Assembly (NCBI GenBank): GCA_000720805.1
Contig: JODI01000014.1
Span: 1 to 64,000, forward strand
From: Streptomyces violaceoruber
GTDB taxonomy: Bacteria; Actinomycetota; Actinomycetes; Streptomycetales; Streptomycetaceae
DNA length: 64,000 nucleotides
Reading direction: 5' to 3'
Shown here: piece after piece, positions 16,890 through 24,862 of the stretch
Layout of the letters: every line of letters starts with the position of its first letter
How positions within the stretch are numbered: the stretch's first letter is position 1
Notes under the pieces: generated by a model
The model's input: the letters and a program-made list of their open reading frames with translations, nothing else
The model's database searches: none
Told to the model about the DNA's origin: nothing
Made by a program: the position numbers and the translations under genes

Positions 16890-19616
16890 GTGGCAGAAAA
16901 AGCATCGAAGAAGACCGACAAGACCGCCGACGGCGCGCGCCCCCGTCTGATGCTCATGGACGGGCACTCGCTGGCCTACCGCGCGTTCTTCGCGCTGCCC
17001 GCGGAGAACTTCACGACCGCGACCGGCCAGCCGACGAACGCGATCTACGGCTTCGCGTCGATGCTGGCCAACACCCTGCGCGACGAGGCGCCCACGCACT
17101 TCGCGGTGGCCTTCGACGTCTCCCGCAAGACCTGGCGCTCCGCGGAGTTCACGGAGTACAAGGCCAACCGCTCCAAGACCCCGGACGAGTTCAAGGGCCA
17201 GGTCGAGCTGATCGGCGAGCTGCTCGACGCGATGCACGCGCAGCGCTTCGCCGTCGACGGCTTCGAGGCGGACGACATCATCGCCACCCTGGCCACGCAG
17301 GCCGAGGCCGAGGGCTTCGAGGTGCTGATCGTCACCGGTGACCGGGACTCCTTCCAGCTGGTCAGCGAGCACACGACGGTGCTGTATCCGACGAAGGGCG
17401 TCTCCGAGCTGACCCGGTTCACTCCGGAGAAGGTGTTCGAGAAGTACGGGCTGACGCCGGCGCAGTACCCGGACTTCGCGGCGCTGCGCGGCGACCCGTC
17501 CGACAACCTGCCGGGCATCCCCGGCGTCGGTGAGAAGACTGCCGCGAAGTGGATCAACCAGTTCGGCTCGTTCGCGGAACTCGTGGAGCGGGTCGACGAG
17601 GTCAAGGGCAAGGCGGGGCAGAACCTCCGCGACCACCTGGAGTCCGTCAAGCTCAACCGGCGGCTGACCGAGCTGGAGCGGCGGGTGGAGCTGCCGAAGA
17701 CGGTCGCCGACCTCGAGCGCGCGGCGTACGACCGCAAGACCGTCGCGATGGTCCTGGACACCCTGGAGATCCGCAACCCCTCACTGCGGGAGCGGCTCTT
17801 CGCGGTCGACCCCGGCGCCGAGGAGGCCGAGTCGACCCCGGTCCTCGCGGACGGCGTGGAGCTGGACGGCACCGTGCTCGGCACCGGTGAGCTGGCCCCT
17901 TGGCTCTCCGAACACGCCGGTGACGTCCTCGGCATGGCCACGGTCGACACCTGGGCGCTGGGCACCGGCTCGGTCGCCGAGATCGCGCTCGCCGCGGCCG
18001 GGGGAGCGGCGGCGTGGTTCGACCCGTCCCAGCTGGACGAGGCCGACGAGACGGCGTTCGCCGCCTGGCTGGCCGACGCCGGCCGGCCCAAGGTCCTCCA
18101 CAACGCCAAGGGCGCGATGCGGGTCTTCGCCGAGCACGGCTGGAGCATCGCCGGCGTCACCATGGACACGGCACTGGCCGCCTACCTGGTCAAGCCGGGC
18201 CGCCGTTCCTTCGACCTGGACGCGCTGTCCATGGAGTACCTGCACCGCGAGCTGGCGCCCGCCGCCGCGGCCGACGGCCAGCTGGCCTTCGGTGCCGACG
18301 ACGGCGCCGAGGCCGAGGTCCTGATGATCCAGGCCCGCGCCGTCCTCGACCTGGGCGAGGCCTTCGGGGCTCGTCTCCAGGAAGTCGGCGCGGCAGACCT
18401 CCTGCGTGACATGGAGCTGCCCACCTCCGCACTGCTGGCCAGGATGGAGCGCCACGGCATCGCCGCCGACCGGACCCACCTGGAGGCCATGGAGCAGATG
18501 TTCGCGGGCGCCGTCCAGCAGGCCGTGAAGGAGGCGCACGCTGCGGCCGGGCACGAGTTCAACCTCGGCTCGCCCAAGCAGCTTCAGGAGGTCCTCTTCG
18601 GCGAGCTGGCCCTGCCGAAGACCAAGCGCACCAAGACCGGCTACACCACCGACGCCGACGCACTCGCCTGGCTGGCCACCCAGACGGACAACGAACTGCC
18701 GGTGATCATGCTCCGGCACCGTGAGCAGGCCAAGCTGCGGGTCACCGTCGAGGGCCTGATCAAGACGGTCGCGACGGACGGCCGTATCCACACCACGTTC
18801 AACCAGACGGTCGCCGCGACCGGCCGGCTCTCCTCCACCGACCCGAACCTGCAGAACATCCCGGTCCGCACGGACGAGGGCCGGGCCATCCGCCGCGGCT
18901 TCGTCGTCGGCGAGGGCTTCGAGTCGCTGATGACGGCCGACTACAGCCAGATCGAACTGCGCGTGATGGCCCACCTGTCCGAGGACGCCGGCCTCATCGA
19001 GGCGTTCACCTCGGGCGAGGACCTGCACACGACGGCCGCCGCGCAGGTGTTCGCGGTGGAGCAGACGGCGGTGGACGCGGAGATGCGCAGGAAGATCAAG
19101 GCGATGTCGTACGGCCTCGCGTACGGCCTGTCGGCCTTCGGCCTGTCCCAGCAGCTGAACATCGAGGCGGCCGAGGCGCGTGCCCTGATGGACGCCTACT
19201 TCGAACGGTTCGGCGGCGTGCGGGACTATCTGCGCCGCGCGGTCGACGAGGCGCGGGCGACGGGCTACACGGCCACGCTCTTCGGGCGTCGCCGCTACCT
19301 GCCCGACCTCAACAGCGACAACCGTCAGCGCCGTGAGGCGGCCGAGCGGATGGCCCTCAACGCGCCCATCCAGGGCACGGCCGCGGACATCGTCAAGATC
19401 GCCATGCTGAACGTGGACCGGGCCCTGCGCGAGGCGGATCTCAAGTCCCGCATGCTCCTCCAGGTCCACGACGAAATCGTCCTGGAGATCGCCCCCGGCG
19501 AACGCGCGGCCACGGAGGAACTGGTCCGCCGCGAAATGTCCGAAGCGGTCGACCTCAGGGTCCCGCTGGGCGTCTCGGTGGGCTCGGGAGCGGACTGGGA
19601 GTCGGCGGCGCACTAG
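16890..19616 (+). CDS. polA: DNA polymerase I
   Basis: Replication and repair polymerase, 908 residues, the usual size in Streptomyces. The N-terminal 5'-3' exonuclease (about 20-310) has MDGHSLAYRAFFAL, FEADDIIATLA, TGDRDSFQL and the helix-hairpin-helix GIPGVGEKTAAKW. The middle domain (about 340-520) corresponds to the proofreading fold but lacks its conserved DEDD acidic residues, typical for actinobacterial Pol I. The polymerase domain carries motif A DYSQIELRVMAHLS, the O helix RRKIKAMSYGLAYG and motif C VHDEI. The GTG start at 16890 was chosen because the upstream frame has no ribosome site. A long inverted repeat begins at the base after the stop codon. Confidence 0.98.
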   Translation: MAEKASKKTDKTADGARPRLMLMDGHSLAYRAFFALPAENFTTATGQPTNAIYGFASMLANTLRDEAPTHFAVAFDVSRKTWRSAEFTEYKANRSKTPDEFKGQVELIGELLDAMHAQRFAVDGFEADDIIATLATQAEAEGFEVLIVTGDRDSFQLVSEHTTVLYPTKGVSELTRFTPEKVFEKYGLTPAQYPDFAALRGDPSDNLPGIPGVGEKTAAKWINQFGSFAELVERVDEVKGKAGQNLRDHLESVKLNRRLTELERRVELPKTVADLERAAYDRKTVAMVLDTLEIRNPSLRERLFAVDPGAEEAESTPVLADGVELDGTVLGTGELAPWLSEHAGDVLGMATVDTWALGTGSVAEIALAAAGGAAAWFDPSQLDEADETAFAAWLADAGRPKVLHNAKGAMRVFAEHGWSIAGVTMDTALAAYLVKPGRRSFDLDALSMEYLHRELAPAAAADGQLAFGADDGAEAEVLMIQARAVLDLGEAFGARLQEVGAADLLRDMELPTSALLARMERHGIAADRTHLEAMEQMFAGAVQQAVKEAHAAAGHEFNLGSPKQLQEVLFGELALPKTKRTKTGYTTDADALAWLATQTDNELPVIMLRHREQAKLRVTVEGLIKTVATDGRIHTTFNQTVAATGRLSSTDPNLQNIPVRTDEGRAIRRGFVVGEGFESLMTADYSQIELRVMAHLSEDAGLIEAFTSGEDLHTTAAAQVFAVEQTAVDAEMRRKIKAMSYGLAYGLSAFGLSQQLNIEAAEARALMDAYFERFGGVRDYLRRAVDEARATGYTATLFGRRRYLPDLNSDNRQRREAAERMALNAPIQGTAADIVKIAMLNVDRALREADLKSRMLLQVHDEIVLEIAPGERAATEELVRREMSEAVDLRVPLGVSVGSGADWESAAH

Positions 19617-19714
19617 AGGGCCCTTCTGATGGATCTCCGCGGCGTCGCGACGCCCGGCACCCACGCTCACCGCACGCCGCTCCTTCTCCCACGGAGATCC
19701 ATCAGAAGGGCCCT
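19617..19714. repeat. 23-bp perfect inverted repeat immediately after polA
   Basis: Arms at 19617-19639 and 19692-19714 are perfectly complementary over 23 bp (one arm starts AGGGCCCTTCTGATGG) and flank a 52-base GC-rich spacer. The first arm starts at the base after the polA stop. As RNA it would form a very stable long hairpin, so the simplest reading is a transcription terminator. The long arms and large loop are unlike the compact hairpins elsewhere in the window, so a small mobile-element remnant or a structured RNA is also possible. Confidence 0.8.
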
Positions 19715-20097
19715 AGCCTCCGGCGGTCGAGCGGGGCCGTGGCGTGCGTGCAGTTGTGCCGCTGAGGCGGCGGAGGGGGCGCCGACGGATCGAGGCCGGG
19801 AGCGGCGGAGCTGGAGGGAGGCGCGGCGACCACCGCGGAGAACGCGGGCCGGCACCCGACCGCGCCCCGCCCCACCCGGGCCCAGCATCGACCGGCCCGC
19901 CACCGCTTCACCTCGGCGCTGACTCCCTCGCCTGGCAGGCAGGCCCACATTCTCCGTCCGGGAGGGCAGGCCCCGTAAGGCAGCCCCCAGCAAGGCAGCC
20001 TCCCCCGTAGGGCCTCCCTGGGCCAGGCCCCACCCCCATCACCCGCGTGGCCCCCGCGAGGGCGCCTCCGGGTGCCGCTTCCCGCCAGGATGCGGGC

Positions 20098-20682
20098 ATG
20101 GGTATACGCATGCTTCACCGCCGGAGGGCCCAGGGACGGACCCAGGCACAAATACGGGCACGCGACGCATCGGCCCCGTCACCGCCGCTCCCACCGGTCC
20201 CGGCCCTCTCGGCCGCCGCAAGCACCGCCCGCGTCCCCACCGGCCTGGCGACCGCCCTGCGCCGGATGACCGCGCCGAGCCCGGCGACCGGCCTGCGCAG
20301 GACCGCCGTCACCGGACTTGTCCCCGGATCCGCCACCGGATCCGCCCCGGGATCCGCCACCGGATCCGCCCCGGGATCCGTCCCCGGTTCCGTCCGCATC
20401 GCCGCGCATCTCGCGCAGACCCTGCGCCGTGCCGCCGCAGCGCTGCGGTACCGGTTCGTCGAACGCGACCGGGACGCCGGAGGGCACGGTCGAGAGGCGT
20501 CCGTGTGGCGGCTGTGGGCCGGGCTGGGGCGCCGTTACCTCGGTCTGGCGCTCACCCTGCTGCCCCGGTCCCGCCCCCTGCCCGCCATCACGGTGTTCAC
20601 CGCCGTCAACGGGCGGCCCGGCCGCTCCGCTCCCCAGCCGCCGCCGTACGGTCGGCCACCGGGGCGGGACGCCACGCCCTGA
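20098..20682 (+). CDS. Doubtful hypothetical protein with Gly-Ser-Ala-Thr repeat
   Basis: A 194-codon frame with high third-position GC. It is Arg/Ala/Pro-rich and contains a short repeat (GSATGSAPGSATGSAPGS, DNA about 20330-20390, built from alternating GGATCCGCC units). The C-terminal third has one moderately hydrophobic stretch (WRLWAGLGRRYLGLALTLLP). No family is recognised, the ribosome site is weak, and it overlaps the convergent DUF4184 gene by 77 bp, which argues against it. From 19715 to 20097 nothing else is supportable. It is listed because codon bias on this strand is better than on the other. Confidence 0.3.
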   Translation: MGIRMLHRRRAQGRTQAQIRARDASAPSPPLPPVPALSAAASTARVPTGLATALRRMTAPSPATGLRRTAVTGLVPGSATGSAPGSATGSAPGSVPGSVRIAAHLAQTLRRAAAALRYRFVERDRDAGGHGREASVWRLWAGLGRRYLGLALTLLPRSRPLPAITVFTAVNGRPGRSAPQPPPYGRPPGRDATP

Positions 20683-21472
20683 CCCCGACGGCGTACAGCA
20701 GCAGGCCGAGGACAAGCCCCGCGCCCGCTCCGAAGCACAGCGCTGGAATCACTTCCCAGGACTTCGCGGTGGCCCCCCAGTACTCCCACCACCGCGTCGT
20801 CCGCTGCACCGCCGCGACCGTCGCACAGCCGCCGATCACGGCCAGGGCCCACCACCGGTCCCGTCCCGACAGCACCGCGACCCCCACCACCGGGGCCGTC
20901 CCCGGTGTCCGCCGCAGCGCGTGCACCACGAACACCGCGATGACGACCGCGGCGACCGCTGAACCGCCGTACTGGAGGTACCAGTACAAGGGGGAGCCCG
21001 CCACCTGCCGGCCCAGGACGGGAAACAGCCGCATCCCCCACCGGTCGAGGTGGGTGAACGCGTCCCACACGACGTGGGTCAGCGCGCCGAGCGCGGCGGA
21101 GACGTACCACCACAGCACGGAGGACGGCCGTACGCGCGCGCGTGGCGCCCCGCAGCGCAGGAGTGCCGCCACCCGGACCTGACGGGCCGGGGGCAGCAGC
21201 GCCACCAGCGGCTCGCGCACCAGCAGCCACAGCCCGACCAGCGCCCAGGCGACCAGCACGTCGATCGTGAAGACGCCCGGGAAGGAGTGGGTCACGGCGC
21301 CGAACTCCATCGCCCCGGACACGACACTCGCCGCGTAGTAGGTCATGTCGGGTGCGAAGGAACCCGCCACGAGTACCGCCGGAACCAGCCGGCCCCGGCC
21401 GCTCCCGTCAGCGCGCACGGCGGGCAGGACGGCGGCCGCATGGCTCAAAGTGAACGGCAATGACGCTCCCAC
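20606..21472 (-). CDS. DUF4184 family membrane protein
   Basis: A 288-residue multi-pass membrane protein recognised from its N-terminus LPFTLSHAAAVLP, the hallmark of DUF4184, with the conserved FAPDMTYY and THVVWDAFTH segments. The histidines and aspartates in these motifs recall the membrane-bound metal-dependent hydrolase YdjM/DUF457 family, so a metal-dependent activity is possible but unproven. About six hydrophobic segments follow. It starts with GTG at 21472; a TTG four codons later is an alternative. It is divergent from the lytic transglycosylase. Confidence 0.85.
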   Translation of the reverse strand: MGASLPFTLSHAAAVLPAVRADGSGRGRLVPAVLVAGSFAPDMTYYAASVVSGAMEFGAVTHSFPGVFTIDVLVAWALVGLWLLVREPLVALLPPARQVRVAALLRCGAPRARVRPSSVLWWYVSAALGALTHVVWDAFTHLDRWGMRLFPVLGRQVAGSPLYWYLQYGGSAVAAVVIAVFVVHALRRTPGTAPVVGVAVLSGRDRWWALAVIGGCATVAAVQRTTRWWEYWGATAKSWEVIPALCFGAGAGLVLGLLLYAVGVRAWRPAPVADRTAAAGERSGRAAR

Positions 21473-21617
21473 AACAGGTGTTGGCGGGACCGAAAGGCCC
21501 GTTGATCAGGGAAGCACAGTACGCGGGAGGGGACGCATGGCGACCGAGGACACAAGCCCACGTGGCCAATCGGTGAAAATCGGGCACGAACGGGTGTCTC
21601 CGCAAAGGAAGTTGTCA

Positions 21618-21762
21618 TAGGGTCGCTTGGGTCTCCGGGCCAGATAGCCCGGGGTCGAACACGTGAACAGAATTGAGGCGCGCCGCGGGGGCAACCACCG
21701 GGGTGGGTCGACCGTCACAACGGACGAGGGTTACGGACACACGGGCGTTCGGGCGTCCACGG
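21618..21762 (+). promoter_or_regulatory. Candidate ydaO/c-di-AMP riboswitch
   Basis: The leader of the lytic transglycosylase gene has features of the ydaO-yuaA riboswitch: an early GGTCGCTTGG, a hairpin TCCGGGC...GCCCGGGG, the core GGGGGCAACCACCGGGGTGG (consensus near GGGGGAACCA...GGGGTGAATC), and a later GAGGGTT. In Streptomyces this riboswitch class controls cell-wall hydrolase genes such as rpfA and related lytic enzymes, which fits the gene it precedes. Boundaries are approximate. The assignment rests on motif reading, not on a covariance-model hit. Confidence 0.55.
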
Positions 21763-21776
21763 GAGGGGTTCACTCT

Positions 21777-23537
21777 ATGGCGGCGCAATTCGGCAGGAGG
21801 CTGTGCAAAGGGGCGGCAACCACCGCCGTGGCCGCGGCCGCGGTCGCGGCCCTGTCCGCCTCTCAGGCTCCGGGGGTGACGGCCGACGAGAACAGACCGG
21901 TCACCAGCGGCGCCGACAGCGCAGCCGAAGCCGGCGCCGAAAAGGGCGGCGCGACCGGCAACTCGCCGTACTACACGGACCTGCCGCCGCTCAACACCCC
22001 GAGCCCCGCGCCGACCTTCGGGCCGACCGGCGCCGCCCAGGGCGATACGGAGGCGGGCATTCCGGCGACCGTCCTCGACGCCTACAAGAAGGCCGCGACC
22101 GCACTGCAGTCGTCCAAGCCGGGCTGCAACCTGCCCTGGGAACTCCTCGCCGCCATCGGCAGGGTCGAGTCGGGCCAGGCCCGCGGCGGCCAGGTTGACG
22201 CGAACGGCACCACGTTCTCCAAGATCCTCGGCCCGCAGCTCGACGGCAACGGCTTCGCGCTGATCAAGGACACCGACAACGGCGCCTACGACGGCAACAG
22301 CGAGTTCGACCAGGCCGTCGGCCCCATGCAGTTCATCCCGTCGACCTGGGCGTGGGCGGGCCGCGACGGCAACGGCGACGGCGCGAAGGACCCCAACAAC
22401 GTCTACGACGCCGCGCTCGCGGCCGGCCACTACCTGTGCCGCAACAGCTGGGATTTGTCCACGAACGCCGGACTGAGCAGCGCGATCCTCAGCTACAACA
22501 ACTCGCAGGACTACCTGAACACGGTCCTGACCTGGCTGGATTACTACCGCAAGGGCACGCACGAGGTCCCCGACGGCACGGGCAGCCTGCCCGGCAACCG
22601 AAGCGACGGCACCACCGGGTCGGCGAACCCCGGGGCGCCGGCCACGTCCCGACCGAACAAGCCAGGCAACTCCGGCGCAGGCTCCCAGAGCCCCAAGCCG
22701 CCCACGACGACCCCGCCGTCCACCACCCCGCCGTCCACGACCCCGCCGTCCACGACCCCGCCGAGCACGCCGCCCGCCACCCCTCCGACCGCCACCGACA
22801 CGGTGGACCACCTGGAGGACCCGGGCACCGCCAAGCTCACCGCGCAGGCGGGCGACGCGTTCGCCCAGAAGGTCAGTGCCCGGGCCGAGACCAAGAGCGG
22901 CGAGGCCGTCGCCAAGGTCCGGATCCGCTTCACCATCGTCGGCACCACCGACACCACCTTCACCGGCGGCGAGAGCGTGGCCACGATCGTCACCAACAGC
23001 ACCGGCGTGGCCGTCGCGCCCGCGCTGAAGGCGGGTGAGAAGACGGGTGACTTCACCGTCCGCGTCACCGTCGTCGGCCGCACGGTCAAGAGCCTCGACT
23101 ACAAGGCCACCGTCACCGAGCGCACCGCAGACGCCCTCACCCGCACCAGCGACACCGCGCTGACCTGCACCCCCGGCGGCGAGTTCGCCGACCAGGTCGA
23201 GGTGAAGGCCACCTACCAGGGCGAGGTCGCCGACAAGGTCGCGGTCACCGCCACCCTGATCAAGTCGGCGCTGGACCCGACCGAGAATGACAAGGGTCCC
23301 TACTTCAAGGACGCGGACGGCAAGACAGTACGCACCCTCACGGGCCTGCAGACGGACGCGAACGGCCTGCTGAAGCTGCCGAAGCTGTACGCCGACGACA
23401 CCGCCGGCACGTACATGCTCCGCGTCACCACCGCCGGCGGCGCCTCGGTCAACGTCCCGCTGACCGTCGCGGCGGCGGAAACACCGTCACCGACCCCGTC
23501 CGCGCCGGACAGCGGTTCGGCGAGCCCCAGCGCATAG
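21777..23537 (+). CDS. Secreted lytic transglycosylase (SLT) with Ig-like tail
   Basis: Exported peptidoglycan hydrolase, 586 residues. An N-terminal signal peptide (to about residue 37) precedes a lytic transglycosylase domain (about 95-250) with catalytic Glu 131 in AIGRVESGQARGG and the family motif GPMQFIPSTWAWAG. A Pro/Thr/Ser linker (about 300-340) contains the repeated pentapeptide PPSTT, and the C-terminal region is an Ig-like or bacterial adhesin-like beta domain that may bind the wall. The ATG at 21777 follows GGGAGGGG; an upstream in-frame GTG at 21663 lies inside the riboswitch. It is likely controlled by c-di-AMP through the leader. Confidence 0.92.
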   Translation: MAAQFGRRLCKGAATTAVAAAAVAALSASQAPGVTADENRPVTSGADSAAEAGAEKGGATGNSPYYTDLPPLNTPSPAPTFGPTGAAQGDTEAGIPATVLDAYKKAATALQSSKPGCNLPWELLAAIGRVESGQARGGQVDANGTTFSKILGPQLDGNGFALIKDTDNGAYDGNSEFDQAVGPMQFIPSTWAWAGRDGNGDGAKDPNNVYDAALAAGHYLCRNSWDLSTNAGLSSAILSYNNSQDYLNTVLTWLDYYRKGTHEVPDGTGSLPGNRSDGTTGSANPGAPATSRPNKPGNSGAGSQSPKPPTTTPPSTTPPSTTPPSTTPPSTPPATPPTATDTVDHLEDPGTAKLTAQAGDAFAQKVSARAETKSGEAVAKVRIRFTIVGTTDTTFTGGESVATIVTNSTGVAVAPALKAGEKTGDFTVRVTVVGRTVKSLDYKATVTERTADALTRTSDTALTCTPGGEFADQVEVKATYQGEVADKVAVTATLIKSALDPTENDKGPYFKDADGKTVRTLTGLQTDANGLLKLPKLYADDTAGTYMLRVTTAGGASVNVPLTVAAAETPSPTPSAPDSGSASPSA

Positions 23538-23587
23538 CCCGCATTCCCGCGCGGTCCTTCACGCGGCCAGGGTCCCTGCGCACGACC

Positions 23588-23621
23588 ACGGCGGCGCTCC
23601 TCCTCGGAGGGGCGCCGCCGT
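23588..23621 (+). terminator. Terminator after the SLT gene
   Basis: A hairpin of about 15-16 bp (ACGGCGGCGC with GCGCCGCCGT as the outer stem, continuing TCCTCC/GGAGGG with a two-base loop) is followed by TTGTGTGT. It lies 51 bp past the transglycosylase stop and separates it from the small SPW_0924 gene. Confidence 0.8.
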
Positions 23622-23710
23622 TGTGTGTGCGACGTGTTCTCATCTCACCCGCCCGTTGCTACGGTGCCGGACCTGACGATGTATCAGTTCCAGCTCGCCG
23701 GGAGGCAGGC

Positions 23711-23845
23711 ATGCGTGCTCTGATCGCCGCCGCGACCGGTCTCGCCGTCGCGTTCGCCCTGGTCCTCACGATCACGGCCATGGGCACGCCCACCGGCACC
23801 ACGTCCCCGAAACCGCTGCTGACGACGGTGCCCGCACACCCGTAA
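23711..23845 (+). CDS. SPW_0924 family small membrane protein
   Basis: A 44-residue protein that I recognise as the SPW_0924 family, conserved in Streptomyces and of unknown function. Residues 1-26 form one hydrophobic segment (LIAAATGLAVAFALVLTITAM), followed by a short Pro/Thr tail ending TTVPAHP, so it is probably a small membrane-anchored or secreted peptide. The ATG is preceded by GGGAGG at ideal spacing. It lies 21 bp before the DUF3068 gene and is probably cotranscribed with it. Confidence 0.8.
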   Translation: MRALIAAATGLAVAFALVLTITAMGTPTGTTSPKPLLTTVPAHP

Positions 23846-23866
23846 CGACTCGGGAGGGAGACCGAG

Positions 23867-24862
23867 ATGCGCCGCAAGGCAAGTCTGATCCTGCTCGCCC
23901 TCGCCGTGTTCTTCGCGGCGCTGTCCCCGCTGCTGCGCTGGTACGCCTTCCCGCGCCTCGCGAAGATCCCGGCGAACCAGTACCAGGACATGGTCCTGGA
24001 GGCGAAGGACGCCACCCTCCTCGACTACAACGACGGAATGAAGGCGAAGAAGGTCTCCAAGGTCACCGTCGTGCAGACGCTCCGGGGCAACGTGGAGGCC
24101 TCCGAGCAGATCGAGAAGACGGCGGGCAAGGACGTCGTCGTCTGGGACACCCTGTCCTACGTGCAGGGGCCCGACGGCGCGATGGTCTCCAAGATCCCCG
24201 AGCGGTACATCTTCGACGCCCACACCCAGGAACCCGTCCACGCCACCGGCGAGTCGGTCGACGGCGACCCGGTCAAACGGGAGGGCATCGAGTTCAAGTG
24301 GCCGTTCTTGACGGAGAAACGCAACTACGAGTACTTCGACGCGCAGGCCCGTGTCACCGCGCCCATCCACTACAAGGGCACCCAGCACTTCCGGGGGGTC
24401 GAGGTCTACTACTTCGAGCAGACCGTCCCCTGGACCAAGGTGCCCTTCCCCAAGGCCATGCCCGTCGCCGGCATCACCCCCGAGCAGATCGCCAAGACCG
24501 GCACCACCCGCTGGTACACGACGGTCCGCAAGTTCTGGGTCGAACCGCTGACCGGCGCCCCCGTCTACGGCGAGGAGATCCACAAGGAGGAACTGCGCGG
24601 CGGCAGCCTGCTCGGCGGGCGGGAGAAGGTCACGGCGTTCGCCGGTCACGTGAAGATGCGCGAGGACTACATCGAGCACACCGTCGACCTGGTCAAGTCC
24701 AACCGCACGCTGGTCCTGCTGTTGACGTCGTACCTGCCCTGGGGCTTCCTGATCCTCGGCGTCCTGCTCCTGGCGCTCTCGCTGTACCTGGAGGCCCGCG
24801 GCCGCCACCCGGGTGACCCGGCACCCGCCGAGACCTCACAACCCGAACCGGTCACCGCCTGA
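23867..24862 (+). CDS. DUF3068 (PorA-family-like) membrane protein
   Basis: A 331-residue actinobacterial envelope protein. An N-terminal anchor (residues 5-25) is followed by a long extracytoplasmic domain with the conserved FPRLAKIP, DTLSYV and HATGESVDGD segments. It ends with a C-terminal transmembrane helix (TLVLLLTSYLPWGFLILGVL) and a short basic/acidic cytoplasmic tail. The topology is thus a double-anchored outer-face domain; function is unknown. Start ATG after GGGAGGGAG. Its last 11 bases overlap the 3' end of the convergent hrpB. Confidence 0.85.
   Translation: MRRKASLILLALAVFFAALSPLLRWYAFPRLAKIPANQYQDMVLEAKDATLLDYNDGMKAKKVSKVTVVQTLRGNVEASEQIEKTAGKDVVVWDTLSYVQGPDGAMVSKIPERYIFDAHTQEPVHATGESVDGDPVKREGIEFKWPFLTEKRNYEYFDAQARVTAPIHYKGTQHFRGVEVYYFEQTVPWTKVPFPKAMPVAGITPEQIAKTGTTRWYTTVRKFWVEPLTGAPVYGEEIHKEELRGGSLLGGREKVTAFAGHVKMREDYIEHTVDLVKSNRTLVLLLTSYLPWGFLILGVLLLALSLYLEARGRHPGDPAPAETSQPEPVTA

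Noticed and set aside
21537..21620. 27-codon ORF with a GGGAGGGG ribosome site ahead of the lytic transglycosylase
   Set aside because: The ribosome site is good, but the frame is very short, runs into the presumed riboswitch and shows no conserved feature. It could be a leader peptide but cannot be supported.
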